From Sediminimonas sp. (GTDB taxonomy: Bacteria > Pseudomonadota > Alphaproteobacteria > Rhodobacterales > Rhodobacteraceae), in contig NZ_JAGXFK010000018.1 in NCBI RefSeq assembly GCF_024637375.1, forward strand, positions 1 to 64,000: a stretch of DNA of 64,000 bases, read 5' to 3'. Position 1 is the first letter of the stretch. Every line of letters starts with the position of its first letter. Positions 10,945-19,897 of this stretch are shown here, one piece after another. The notes under the pieces were generated by a model that did not search any database, was not told the DNA's origin, and was given only the letters and a program-made list of their open reading frames with translations. Both the position numbers and the translations under genes were made by a program.

Positions 10945-11826
10945 TCAGTCGAGTTCGCGGTGTCTTATTGACACCCGCCAGCCGCGTTCTACAAGGGCCG
11001 CGGCCAGTTTTTCTGCACTCGCAACCGAGCGGTGACGCCCGCCCGTACACCCCAGCCCGACGGTGAAATGCGCCTTGCCCTCCTCGGCGTAAGCCGGCAG
11101 CAGGGTTTCGAGAAGGTCCAGAACCTTGGCGTGGAACTCGGCGAAACGGGGGTCGGCGGCGACGTAATCGGCCACCTCGGACGCGCGTCCGTCAAGCGCG
11201 CGCAGGTCTTCCTGCCAATGCGGGTTCCGCAGGAAGCGGCAGTCAAGGACCATGTCGAGCCCCCGCGGCAGCCCGCGCTTGTAGGAAAACGACGCCACCG
11301 TGATCGCCAGCCGCCCCGCGCCGTCGGGCATGAAGTGGTGATCGATTTCCTCGCGCAGGTCATGCGGGGTCATGTCTGAGGTGTCGATCAGCACGTCGGC
11401 ACGCGACCGGATCGGCCCCAGCAGCCGCGCCTCGCGCTCGATGCCCACGCCGGGGCTTTCGTCCGGGGCCAGCGGGTGCCGCCGCCGCGTTTCCGAGAAC
11501 CGACGCAACAACACGTCGTGCCGGCAATCCAGGTAGATCAATTCCGGCTTGAAACCGTGCGTCTTCTCAAGCTGGGCAAGCGCGTCCAGCACCCCATCGA
11601 CCGAGAAATCCCGGTTGCGCACGTCCAGCCCCAGCACCAGCGGGCGATCGGGGATCGGCCCCGAAATCAGCCGTGGCAGCAGCGACAGCGGCAGGTTGTC
11701 TATCGCCTCGAAGCCCAGATCCTCGAAAACGCGGATCGCAGTGGTGCGCCCGGCGCCCGACGGGCCGGTGACAAACACGATGCGCTGTGCCTCGACATCG
11801 GGGTTTTCCAGGGGCGCCTGCGACAT
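10945..11826 (-). CDS. rapZ: RNase adapter protein RapZ
   Basis: A 293-residue RapZ/YvcJ-family protein. The N-terminal Walker A motif is VTGPSGAGRTTAI, and DNLPLSLLP follows. The C-terminal domain shows SFSYKRGLPRGLDMVLDCRF and GLGCTGGRHRSV, both diagnostic. In enterobacteria RapZ controls the sRNA GlmZ and glucosamine-6-phosphate synthesis; in alphaproteobacteria it is usually linked, as here, to HPr kinase and EIIA, and its target is less clear. It ends 38 bases before the EIIA start. Confidence 0.95.
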   Translation of the reverse strand: MSQAPLENPDVEAQRIVFVTGPSGAGRTTAIRVFEDLGFEAIDNLPLSLLPRLISGPIPDRPLVLGLDVRNRDFSVDGVLDALAQLEKTHGFKPELIYLDCRHDVLLRRFSETRRRHPLAPDESPGVGIEREARLLGPIRSRADVLIDTSDMTPHDLREEIDHHFMPDGAGRLAITVASFSYKRGLPRGLDMVLDCRFLRNPHWQEDLRALDGRASEVADYVAADPRFAEFHAKVLDLLETLLPAYAEEGKAHFTVGLGCTGGRHRSVASAEKLAAALVERGWRVSIRHRELD

Positions 11827-11832
11827 GATCTT

Positions 11833-12279
11833 TCATTCCCTTCTTTGTGCCTCGAGGTATAGCATCAGGGCGGCGGGAAAATGATCGGTCATGGAATTGT
11901 GAAGAACCGGCAGCGAACAGCCCAGAACGGTGCGGCGGCGCGGGGGCGGCAGACGCTCGGTTTCCTCGCGGTCGAGATCCACGATCAACCGCAGCGGCGC
12001 CGGCGCCGCGCAGGGCACCTCCAGGATGCCCAAGAAACGTGCCTCGATCCGTCCCCGGATCGCCGCCGGCGCCTCGGCGATCAGTGCCTCGCCACGCCGG
12101 GTCACACTGGTGCGGTCATCCGCGACGAGCCCGGCGCCCAGCGCCAGCATTCGCAACGCCAGCGCCGACTTTCCCGCGCCCGCGCGCCCCATGATCAGCA
12201 CGCCGGCACCTGCCACGCTGACGCTGGTGGCATGCAGCACCACCGCGTCGCCACCGTCATGCGCAGCCCCCGCGGTCAC
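11833..12279 (-). CDS. hprK: HPr kinase/phosphorylase, short alphaproteobacterial form
   Basis: About 148 residues holding only the catalytic domain of HPr(Ser) kinase/phosphorylase. Walker A is IMGRAGAGKSALALRM, followed by LVADDRTSV, AIRGRIEARFLGILEVP and IVDLDREETERLP. The N-terminal domain of Firmicute HprK is missing, which is normal in this lineage. There is no ATG in the frame: GTG at 12279, one base past the chvG stop, is the best start. GTG at 12243 is another possibility. The protein should phosphorylate S49 of the HPr encoded downstream. Confidence 0.88.
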   Translation of the reverse strand: MTAGAAHDGGDAVVLHATSVSVAGAGVLIMGRAGAGKSALALRMLALGAGLVADDRTSVTRRGEALIAEAPAAIRGRIEARFLGILEVPCAAPAPLRLIVDLDREETERLPPPRRRTVLGCSLPVLHNSMTDHFPAALMLYLEAQRRE

Positions 12280-12280
12280 G

Positions 12281-13996
12281 TCAGACCGGCAGGCCGACAA
12301 CGAACCGCGCCCCCAGCGGGTCGGACGTTATGTCGGCGTCGGTCGGGCGGATATTCTCAGCCCATATGGCACCGCCATGGGCCTCGACGATCTGCTTTGA
12401 AATCGCCAACCCGAGGCCCGAATTGTTGCCGAACTCCCCCTCGGGGCGCTGCGAGTAAAACCGCTTGAAAACCTTTGACAGCGCCTCTTCGGGGATACCC
12501 GGGCCGGTATCTTCGACCACCACGAGAACGCGGTCGTCGCGTCGGCGCGCCCACAGGCGGATCGCGTCGCCCTCTTCGCAGAAGCTGATCGCGTTGGTGA
12601 TCAGGTTGACGAAGACCTGCGCGAGTCGTGCCTCAAGCCCATGCATCCTGATTTCGCCATCGGGCAGGTCGGTGATGAAATCAATTCCCTTGCCGCGCGC
12701 CTCTTCGCCCAGGTACTGGCCGAGGTTGTCGAGCATCCTGAGCAGGTCGAACGGCTCTTGCTCTTCCTTGACCAGTTCGCTGTCGAGGCGCGAGGCGTTG
12801 GATATGTCGGAAACCAGCCGGTCGAGGCGACGCACATCGTGTTCGACCACGTCGAGCATCTTCTCGACCTGGTCGGGCCGCTTCGCCACCCGCATGGTGC
12901 CGACCGCCGAGCGCAACGAGGCCAGCGGGTTCTTGATTTCGTGCGCCACGTCGGCGGCAAATTGTTCGTTGCTGTCGATACGGTCGTAGAGGGCCGTGAC
13001 CATGCCCCGCAGGGCCGCCGAGAGGCGACCGATCTCGTCCGGACGGGCGCTGAGATCGGGGATGCGGATGCGGCGCGATCGCGAGCCGCTGCGGTTGCGC
13101 CGGTGGCCCTGCTCGGCGGCATTGGCCAGATCGGAAATCGGTGTCGCGATGGTCGAGGCCAGAACGATGCTGAGCCCGATCGACACCAGCGTCGCGACCA
13201 GAAACATCTGCAGGATGCGCTCGCGTTCGGCCCTCACGATTCGGTCGATTTCACCCGCCGGGCTGATCAGGGCCACCGCGCCCACTGCCCTGTCGCCCTG
13301 CATGATCGGGGTCGCGGTGGCAATCACCGTCCCGCCCGAAGCGTCGCGCGCCGTCTCCAGCGCGGTGCGCCCCGCCAGGACGTCGGGCAACAATTTGGCG
13401 GCCTGCGCCTCGACGCTGGGGGGCGAGGCAGCGTCCGGCGGCGCCCCCGGCAACAACCACTCGATCGCCGTCCACAGCGACGACAGGAAATCAATGATGA
13501 CGGTCCTCTCATCACGCTGGCCGGCGTTGTCGGGCTTGCGCCCCACGCCCCGCTCGACGATCCTGGCCGAGGTGTCGAAGACCAGCACTTCCAGCCCCTC
13601 GCGCAGGTCAAGCCCGCCCAGCGTTGTCGCGACATCCACTCCGTCACCGGTTGCCAGGCTGACGGGCGCCCCGGCAGGAAGCTGCGCCTCGAACACGTCG
13701 GCAATCAACTCGGCCTGTCCGACCAGGGCATTGCCCCGGTGCATCGCGAGCGACTCGCGCGAGGAATTCAGAAACAGAACCCCTGCGACAAGGATGTTGA
13801 GCGCCACCAGGTTGAAGATAATGATCTTGCGGGTCAGCGGCGAATGCCGGAACGAAAACCGCCCGCTGGAATTCGCGCGTCCGGCCGTGTCGCGGTCGCC
13901 GGAAGGGGCCGGTGCGATGAAATCATCGCCCAGAACGACATCGCCGTCGCGCCTTGGCGTCTGATCATTCACCGCTACCCCTTCCGCGAGCGCCAT
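12281..13996 (-). CDS. chvG: Sensor histidine kinase ChvG
   Basis: A 571-residue inner-membrane kinase. Transmembrane helix 1 is at about residues 57-77, a periplasmic stimulus-sensing domain follows, and helix 2 is at about 263-283. After a HAMP-like segment comes the dimerisation domain with phosphorylated His352 in ADVAHEIKNPLASL, and then the ATPase domain with N box NLITNAISF, G1 VVVEDTGPGIPEE and G2 NNSGLGLAISKQIVEAHGG. The gene overlaps chvI by TGATG. ChvG/ExoS senses acid and envelope stress in rhizobia and Agrobacterium; the signal in this organism is unknown. Confidence 0.93.
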   Translation of the reverse strand: MALAEGVAVNDQTPRRDGDVVLGDDFIAPAPSGDRDTAGRANSSGRFSFRHSPLTRKIIIFNLVALNILVAGVLFLNSSRESLAMHRGNALVGQAELIADVFEAQLPAGAPVSLATGDGVDVATTLGGLDLREGLEVLVFDTSARIVERGVGRKPDNAGQRDERTVIIDFLSSLWTAIEWLLPGAPPDAASPPSVEAQAAKLLPDVLAGRTALETARDASGGTVIATATPIMQGDRAVGAVALISPAGEIDRIVRAERERILQMFLVATLVSIGLSIVLASTIATPISDLANAAEQGHRRNRSGSRSRRIRIPDLSARPDEIGRLSAALRGMVTALYDRIDSNEQFAADVAHEIKNPLASLRSAVGTMRVAKRPDQVEKMLDVVEHDVRRLDRLVSDISNASRLDSELVKEEQEPFDLLRMLDNLGQYLGEEARGKGIDFITDLPDGEIRMHGLEARLAQVFVNLITNAISFCEEGDAIRLWARRRDDRVLVVVEDTGPGIPEEALSKVFKRFYSQRPEGEFGNNSGLGLAISKQIVEAHGGAIWAENIRPTDADITSDPLGARFVVGLPV

Positions 13997-14697
13997 CACT
14001 CTTCGTTGTACCTGTAGCCGATGCCATAAAGTGTCTCAATCGCGGAAAAGTTGCCATCTACATTGCGCATCTTTTTCCTAAGCCGCTTGATGTGGCTGTC
14101 GATGGTCCGGTCGTCGACATAGACCTGATCGTCATAGGCGACGTCCATCAGCTGGTCGCGGCTCTTGACAAAACCGGGCCGTTTGGCCAGCGCCTGCAAT
14201 AGCAGGAATTCGGTCACGGTCAACGAGACGTCCTTGCCCTTCCACGTCACGGCATGGCGGAGCGGGTCCATGCGAAGCTCGCCGCGCTCCATCACCTTGG
14301 TTTCCTCGGTATCGCCGACGATATCACCTGAAATCGCTTCCTGCCGGCGCAACAGCGCGCGGATGCGTTCGACGAGCAGACGCTGCGAGAACGGTTTCTT
14401 GACGTAATCGTCTGCCCCCATGCGCAGGCCGAGCACCTCGTCGACCTCGTCATCCTTGGAAGTGAGGAAGATGACTGGCATCTGCGTCTTCTGGCGCAGG
14501 CGCTGCAACAGGTCCATCCCGTCCATGCGGGGCATCTTGATGTCCAGCACGGCCATGTCCGGAAGCTTCTTGTTGAAGGCGTCGAGGGCCGACTGTCCAT
14601 CGGTGTAGGTTTCGACCTCGAAGCCCTCGGCCTCGAGGGTCATGGATACCGACGTCAGGATATTCCTGTCGTCGTCCACCAGGGCGATCTTCGACAT
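13996..14697 (-). CDS. chvI: Response regulator ChvI, OmpR family
   Basis: A 233-residue response regulator. The receiver domain begins [16 protein letters not shown] (acidic pocket DDD), has the phosphorylated Asp in [13 protein letters not shown], and a conserved Lys in [13 protein letters not shown]. The C-terminal winged helix ends with [16 protein letters not shown] and [12 protein letters not shown]. The start is fixed by AAGGAAATCAACC before ATG at 14697. It is divergent from pckA, the same arrangement as in rhizobia, where the chvIG locus is linked to pckA. Confidence 0.95.
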   Translation of the reverse strand: MSKIALVDDDRNILTSVSMTLEAEGFEVETYTDGQSALDAFNKKLPDMAVLDIKMPRMDGMDLLQRLRQKTQMPVIFLTSKDDEVDEVLGLRMGADDYVKKPFSQRLLVERIRALLRRQEAISGDIVGDTEETKVMERGELRMDPLRHAVTWKGKDVSLTVTEFLLLQALAKRPGFVKSRDQLMDVAYDDQVYVDDRTIDSHIKRLRKKMRNVDGNFSAIETLYGIGYRYNEE

Positions 14698-15068
14698 GGT
14701 TGATTTCCTTGTACTGCTGTTCCTGCCGTTTTTTGTGCGCAATAATCCCCTTTTCGGGCTTTACAATCAATCGTTATCTGCGAATCGCCCGCCGACCGCG
14801 CCCATTCGAACACGGTCCGCATGAGCCAGGCGTTAAACGCATCCTGACAAGTCGCACACATAAGGTCACGATCCGAGGAATCCCGCCGCGTTTGCGCTAA
14901 CCTCGCGTTGGTTGCGCTAACGCCTTGGGAGCGCCCTGTTCTTTCGCTGGATGCACATGCTATGAGGCCCGCGACGGGCCACCGTGGCCCGGTCTGGCGC
15001 GGGCCCGATTTCTCGCGCATTCGTTTCTCAAGGATCGCCGCAGTTCATGCGGCTGAAGGAGCTTGCAC
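14698..15068. promoter_or_regulatory. Divergent chvI/pckA promoter region with direct repeats
   Basis: A 371-base non-coding region. It carries a direct repeat TTGCGCTAAC at 14892-14901 and 14912-14921, exactly 20 bases apart and so on the same helix face. The second copy is within CGTTGGTTGCGCTAACG (14906-14922), which recurs with one extra G before etfB. The spacing fits tandem binding by an OmpR-type regulator such as ChvI, or a LacI-type site. A good ribosome-binding site AAGGAG (15055-15060) precedes the pckA ATG. I see no gene in this region. Confidence 0.6.
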
Positions 15069-16667
<1,599 letters not shown>

Positions 16668-16698
16668 CCCCGTATCGACGGACCCACACCATGCGCGC

Positions 16699-16725
16699 GC
16701 GCCCCGATCAAACCGGTCGGGGCGC
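16699..16725 (+). terminator. Rho-independent terminator of pckA
   Basis: Perfect 9-bp stem GCGCCCCGA / TCGGGGCGC with a 9-base loop, followed by TTTC, 31 bases past the pckA stop. The T tract is short but the stem is strong and the position is right. Confidence 0.75.
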
Positions 16726-16741
16726 TTTCACTTGCGGCCGG

Positions 16742-17449
16742 TCATGCCGCGACCTCGTCCAGCGGCACGTGCATGACGTGGCGAATATCGTCGCCGGCCA
16801 TCCAGACCATGTTGCAATCGAGCGGTTCGTTGCGGCCATGCACCTTCCAGCTCAGGCAATAGGGGTCGGTGTGCATGTATCCCTCGCGCTCGGCCAGGCC
16901 ACGCCGTGCCACCGGGCGCAGCATGAACCCCACCACGTAGTCGGGTTGCCAGTGCAGCAACCCGGTCAGGAACGCGACGCGCGCCAGCACATCGATAATC
17001 CCGCGGCCGCGGTAGACCCCCGAATCATCGTTCAACCACATCTCGCCGTGATAGCAGACGCGCCCGCTTATCCGGTGTGCTGCCGGGCCCGGGCGAAACC
17101 ATGATCCGTCGTAGTCGATGTCCAGCCCGGCCGGCGGAAAATCGTGGAACCGGGCCTGCAGGTACTGCGCCAGCGTTTGGTCGTCCAGGTCCAGCAGGCG
17201 CATCGCCTGGGTGTGCACGACCTGCCCCGCTGCATTGTGCCCGACAACCCACATCCCCTTGGAACGCGGCAACAATTTCTTTGCCGGATCAAAGGGCGGC
17301 CCGAGCGGCTGATCGGGCCGATGCTGGGCCACGAGCGCCGCGTACTCGGCAAAATCGTCCCCCATCGTCAGGAACAACTGGTTGCGGCGCAGGGTCGCGA
17401 TGCTTTCGCACAAAAGCTGCGCCCCGTCGAAAACGTCTTGGATGGTCAT
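16742..17449 (-). CDS. Hypothetical protein, possibly GNAT-like
   Basis: A 235-residue cytoplasmic protein I do not recognise. It starts MTIQDVFDGAQLLCESIATL with a GGAGAG ribosome-binding site. Visible features are QLFLTMGDDFAEYAAL near the N-terminus, RGRGIIDVLARVAFLTGLLHW and DYVVGFMLRPVARRGLAEREGY toward the end; the latter is reminiscent of an N-acyltransferase (GNAT) motif A followed by a C-terminal strand, but this is only an impression. No membrane segment or signal peptide. It is 62 bases downstream of a LysR-like regulator on the same strand, so the two probably form one unit. Confidence 0.65.
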   Translation of the reverse strand: MTIQDVFDGAQLLCESIATLRRNQLFLTMGDDFAEYAALVAQHRPDQPLGPPFDPAKKLLPRSKGMWVVGHNAAGQVVHTQAMRLLDLDDQTLAQYLQARFHDFPPAGLDIDYDGSWFRPGPAAHRISGRVCYHGEMWLNDDSGVYRGRGIIDVLARVAFLTGLLHWQPDYVVGFMLRPVARRGLAEREGYMHTDPYCLSWKVHGRNEPLDCNMVWMAGDDIRHVMHVPLDEVAA

Positions 17450-17511
17450 GCCGTCTCTCCCGTGTTGCGAACAACCACAGGATGACCAACCAGCGTGTCG
17501 ATGTTCTATCC

Positions 17512-18396
17512 CTATTTCATGTGACCGGTGGAGCCGTCCATCGCCTGATCCGCGGGCATGGACAGCCGGCGCGCCTCGGGCAGCCCCTCGATCTCGACGT
17601 CAAAGGTCCGCTCGACCAGCGAGATCAACGCAAAGCTGTCGTCGGGGAAACGTCCGCCCATCAACAGGCGCCGGTAATTGATCGCTTCGAAAACACCCTC
17701 CTCGCCGCGCGCCATCTGGGTGTGGATGTGATCGTATCGCAGCCCGTGATGCGTGGCCACCTCTTCGAAGTGCTGCCCCAGAAGCCGCGCCAGACCCGGG
17801 CCGCCCGGCAGGCCGGGCAGGCCCCGGCCGACGGCGCTGCGCTCCCACCTGCGACCGTACCATGTGGCATAGGACGATGCCTTTCCGACCTCCACGCAGA
17901 TCCATTCGCGTTCCAGCTTGCGAAACACCATCAGGTAGGGGCGCAGATCGTGCAGCGCCGGATGATCGAGCGCCCCGCCCGCCCCGGCCCAGGCCTGCAC
18001 CCCCTGACGCAGCAAAGGCGCGCGCTGCGTCCAGACCTTGCTGATGGGCTGCTGTTGCAGGAAAAAGCACCAGTCATCGGACTCCTCGATCGCGATATGC
18101 GTCAGCCCGTCCACCCGCCGCGACTGGTTGGCCAGCCAGGCATTGCCGCCGGTCAGGATATCCTCGGCATCCTGCAACGCCGCGCACCCGGCATCGGTCA
18201 GGTGGTACTGGCGGTCCCGCATCACGAACAGCCGCTCGCCGCGGGCCTGTTCCAGTTGCGCGATGTGGCGGCGCACGGTCTGCCGGGTGCTGCCCAGGTC
18301 GCGCACCGCCCGCGACAGGTTGAGCGTGCGCGCCAGCGTGGTGAACGAGCGCAGCATTTCGTGCAGGATCGCGTGCATTTGGCGCTTGTCGGTCAC
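17512..18396 (-). CDS. LysR-like transcriptional regulator
   Basis: A 294-residue protein with an N-terminal winged helix-turn-helix, FTTLARTLNLSRAVRDLGST, then RQTVRRHIAQLEQARGERLF and LTDAGCAAL, which follow the LysR pattern. The rest does not show the usual LysR effector-domain motifs clearly (it has WCFFLQQQPISKVWTQRAP and LKLEREW-like Trp-rich stretches), so it may belong to a divergent branch. The start is probably GTG at 18396 (VTDKRQM) with AAAGGCGG before it; ATG six codons later is another choice. It is divergent from the XRE regulator. Confidence 0.7.
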   Translation of the reverse strand: MTDKRQMHAILHEMLRSFTTLARTLNLSRAVRDLGSTRQTVRRHIAQLEQARGERLFVMRDRQYHLTDAGCAALQDAEDILTGGNAWLANQSRRVDGLTHIAIEESDDWCFFLQQQPISKVWTQRAPLLRQGVQAWAGAGGALDHPALHDLRPYLMVFRKLEREWICVEVGKASSYATWYGRRWERSAVGRGLPGLPGGPGLARLLGQHFEEVATHHGLRYDHIHTQMARGEEGVFEAINYRRLLMGGRFPDDSFALISLVERTFDVEIEGLPEARRLSMPADQAMDGSTGHMK

Positions 18397-18604
18397 GGGC
18401 CCGCCTTTCCGGTTTCGCGGCACGGGTCGCGTCGCCGATTCCAGCCGGCCATGGCCGGACTCGTGTTGCGATGGCGGTTGATGGTACACTCATCATCCAT
18501 ATTGGGAACATCTATAACACTATTTGGTGTATTGATAACAAGTTGATTTGCAGCGTCCAATAGACATCTTCAGGATGTAATCGGAGATTTCTCAGGGAAG
18601 TAAC

Positions 18605-18961
18605 ATGTCTCATCCAGTTGATGTTCACGTCGGAAAGAAGTTGAAACAGATCCGTATCCTGCGCGGCATGACGCAGACAGATGTTGCCGACGGGCTGAAC
18701 ATCTCGTTCCAGCAGGTGCAGAAATACGAACTGGGGCGCAACCGCATCTCGGCCAGCAAGCTGTTCGAACTGGCCCGCATCCTGAACGTGCCGCCTGCCT
18801 ATTTCTTCGACGGGCTTGAAGGAACGGGCCCTGACAAGGCACCCCGGATGGATGACGAAGCAGCCAAGGTCGCGGCGATGCTGACCCGCATCAAGGATAC
18901 CAAGCTGCGCAACCATATCCGCAGCTTCATCAGCGAAGTTGCGGCGACGCACAGCGCCTGA
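18605..18961 (+). CDS. XRE-family transcriptional regulator, PraR-like
   Basis: A 118-residue repressor-type protein. The helix-turn-helix spans about residues 8-65: VGKKLKQIRILRGMTQTDVA, then ISFQQVQKYELGRNRISASK and LARILNVPPAYFFDG. The HVGKKL start, the FQQVQKYE recognition helix and the short acidic linker to a C-terminal helix resemble rhizobial PraR/PhrR, which regulates attachment and quorum-sensing genes. It follows an unusually AT-rich 208-base region (18397-18604) with an ACAC/GTGT inverted repeat near 18520. Target genes are not known. Confidence 0.85.
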   Translation: MSHPVDVHVGKKLKQIRILRGMTQTDVADGLNISFQQVQKYELGRNRISASKLFELARILNVPPAYFFDGLEGTGPDKAPRMDDEAAKVAAMLTRIKDTKLRNHIRSFISEVAATHSA

Positions 18962-18981
18962 ACCGCTCCGGGCTGCGATGC

Positions 18982-19752
18982 CTAGGCCATCAGCGCGCGC
19001 CGGATCAGGTTCAACCCCGCGACGAACAGCACCAGCAGGGTGGCCGTGCGGAACGCCTGCTGGTTGATTCGGTCCTGGATGCGGAACCCGACCCACATCC
19101 CGGCCAGCGCCGGCGCGACCATGGCGATCGAAAAGGGCAGCGTCTCGGCACGCAGCACGCCCGACGCGACATGCGCCCAGAACAGCGCCAGCGCCCCCAG
19201 CCCGTAGATCACCCCCTGCACCCTGATCTGTTCGGTCTTGGGGGTGTCGAGCGCGGTCAGGTACAGGATCGTGGGCGGCCCCCAAATGCCCGACATGCCG
19301 CCGACAAAACCCGCGAAGGCACCCAGCGTCGCCTCGACCCAGGCATGGCCGCGCACCGGCAGACGCGGTTGCCAGCCGGCCAGTTGCATGCTGGTGAATG
19401 CCACCACCGGCACGCCGATCAGCAGCAGCAGCACGTTGCCGGGCAACACGCGCACCATCTGGGCGCTGAGCACCAGCAACACCAGCCCGGACAGCAGGAA
19501 CCGGCGGAACCGCCTGAGCGACTGCCACGCCGCGCGCGGGCCCTGCCTGAGCGCCTGCAGGCCGTTGCTAAGCAGCGTCGGCAGGATCAGCCCGGCAAGG
19601 GCCAGTTCGGGGCCGATCACGCCCCCGAGCAGGGAAATCATGATCATCGGCATCGCAAAACCCACCATGCCCTTGACCACCCCGGCCATCAGGACAACCA
19701 GACAGGAAACCGCAAGTGCCTCAGCGGACAGCATCGGGAAGGCGCTCATCAT
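18982..19752 (-). CDS. Sulfite exporter TauE/SafE family membrane protein
   Basis: A ~256-residue inner-membrane protein with about eight hydrophobic segments. Characteristic repeats are VVKGMVGFAMPMIMISLLGG near the N-terminus and FVGGMSGIWGPPTILYLTAL in the middle; the duplicated G-x-x-G-x-G-P pattern is that of the TauE/SafE/TSUP family, which exports small organosulfur or carboxylate anions. It converges with the XRE regulator and is divergent from the methylsuccinyl-CoA dehydrogenase gene. The substrate is unknown. Two adjacent in-frame ATGs (19752, 19749) are possible starts. Confidence 0.85.
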   Translation of the reverse strand: MMSAFPMLSAEALAVSCLVVLMAGVVKGMVGFAMPMIMISLLGGVIGPELALAGLILPTLLSNGLQALRQGPRAAWQSLRRFRRFLLSGLVLLVLSAQMVRVLPGNVLLLLIGVPVVAFTSMQLAGWQPRLPVRGHAWVEATLGAFAGFVGGMSGIWGPPTILYLTALDTPKTEQIRVQGVIYGLGALALFWAHVASGVLRAETLPFSIAMVAPALAGMWVGFRIQDRINQQAFRTATLLVLFVAGLNLIRRALMA

Positions 19753-19783
19753 GGAAGGGTCATAGCGCGGCCCCGACTCCGCT

Positions 19784-19803
19784 GCACGGAGAAATCTCCG
19801 TGC
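19784..19803. promoter_or_regulatory. Perfect 20-bp inverted repeat between tauE-like gene and mcd
   Basis: GCACGGAGA and TCTCCGTGC form perfect 9-bp arms around AA. It is 32 bases upstream of the exporter start and 95 bases upstream of the acyl-CoA dehydrogenase start. Nothing ends here, so it is probably an operator. The stretch after it, up to 19897, also holds a TGCAA-rich part (near 19855-19862). Confidence 0.5.
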
Positions 19804-19897
19804 GCAACTATACATCGCGTGGGCATGATATTTGGCATATTAATTGCGCTGCAACTGCAAAGTAGCTAGGACAGGCCCTAGCGAAAGGAATCGATCC

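Noticed and set aside
18605..18961. Antitoxin of a toxin-antitoxin pair (short XRE protein)
   Set aside because: No small toxin gene is adjacent. The downstream gene is a TSUP exporter on the other strand, and the sequence is PraR-like.
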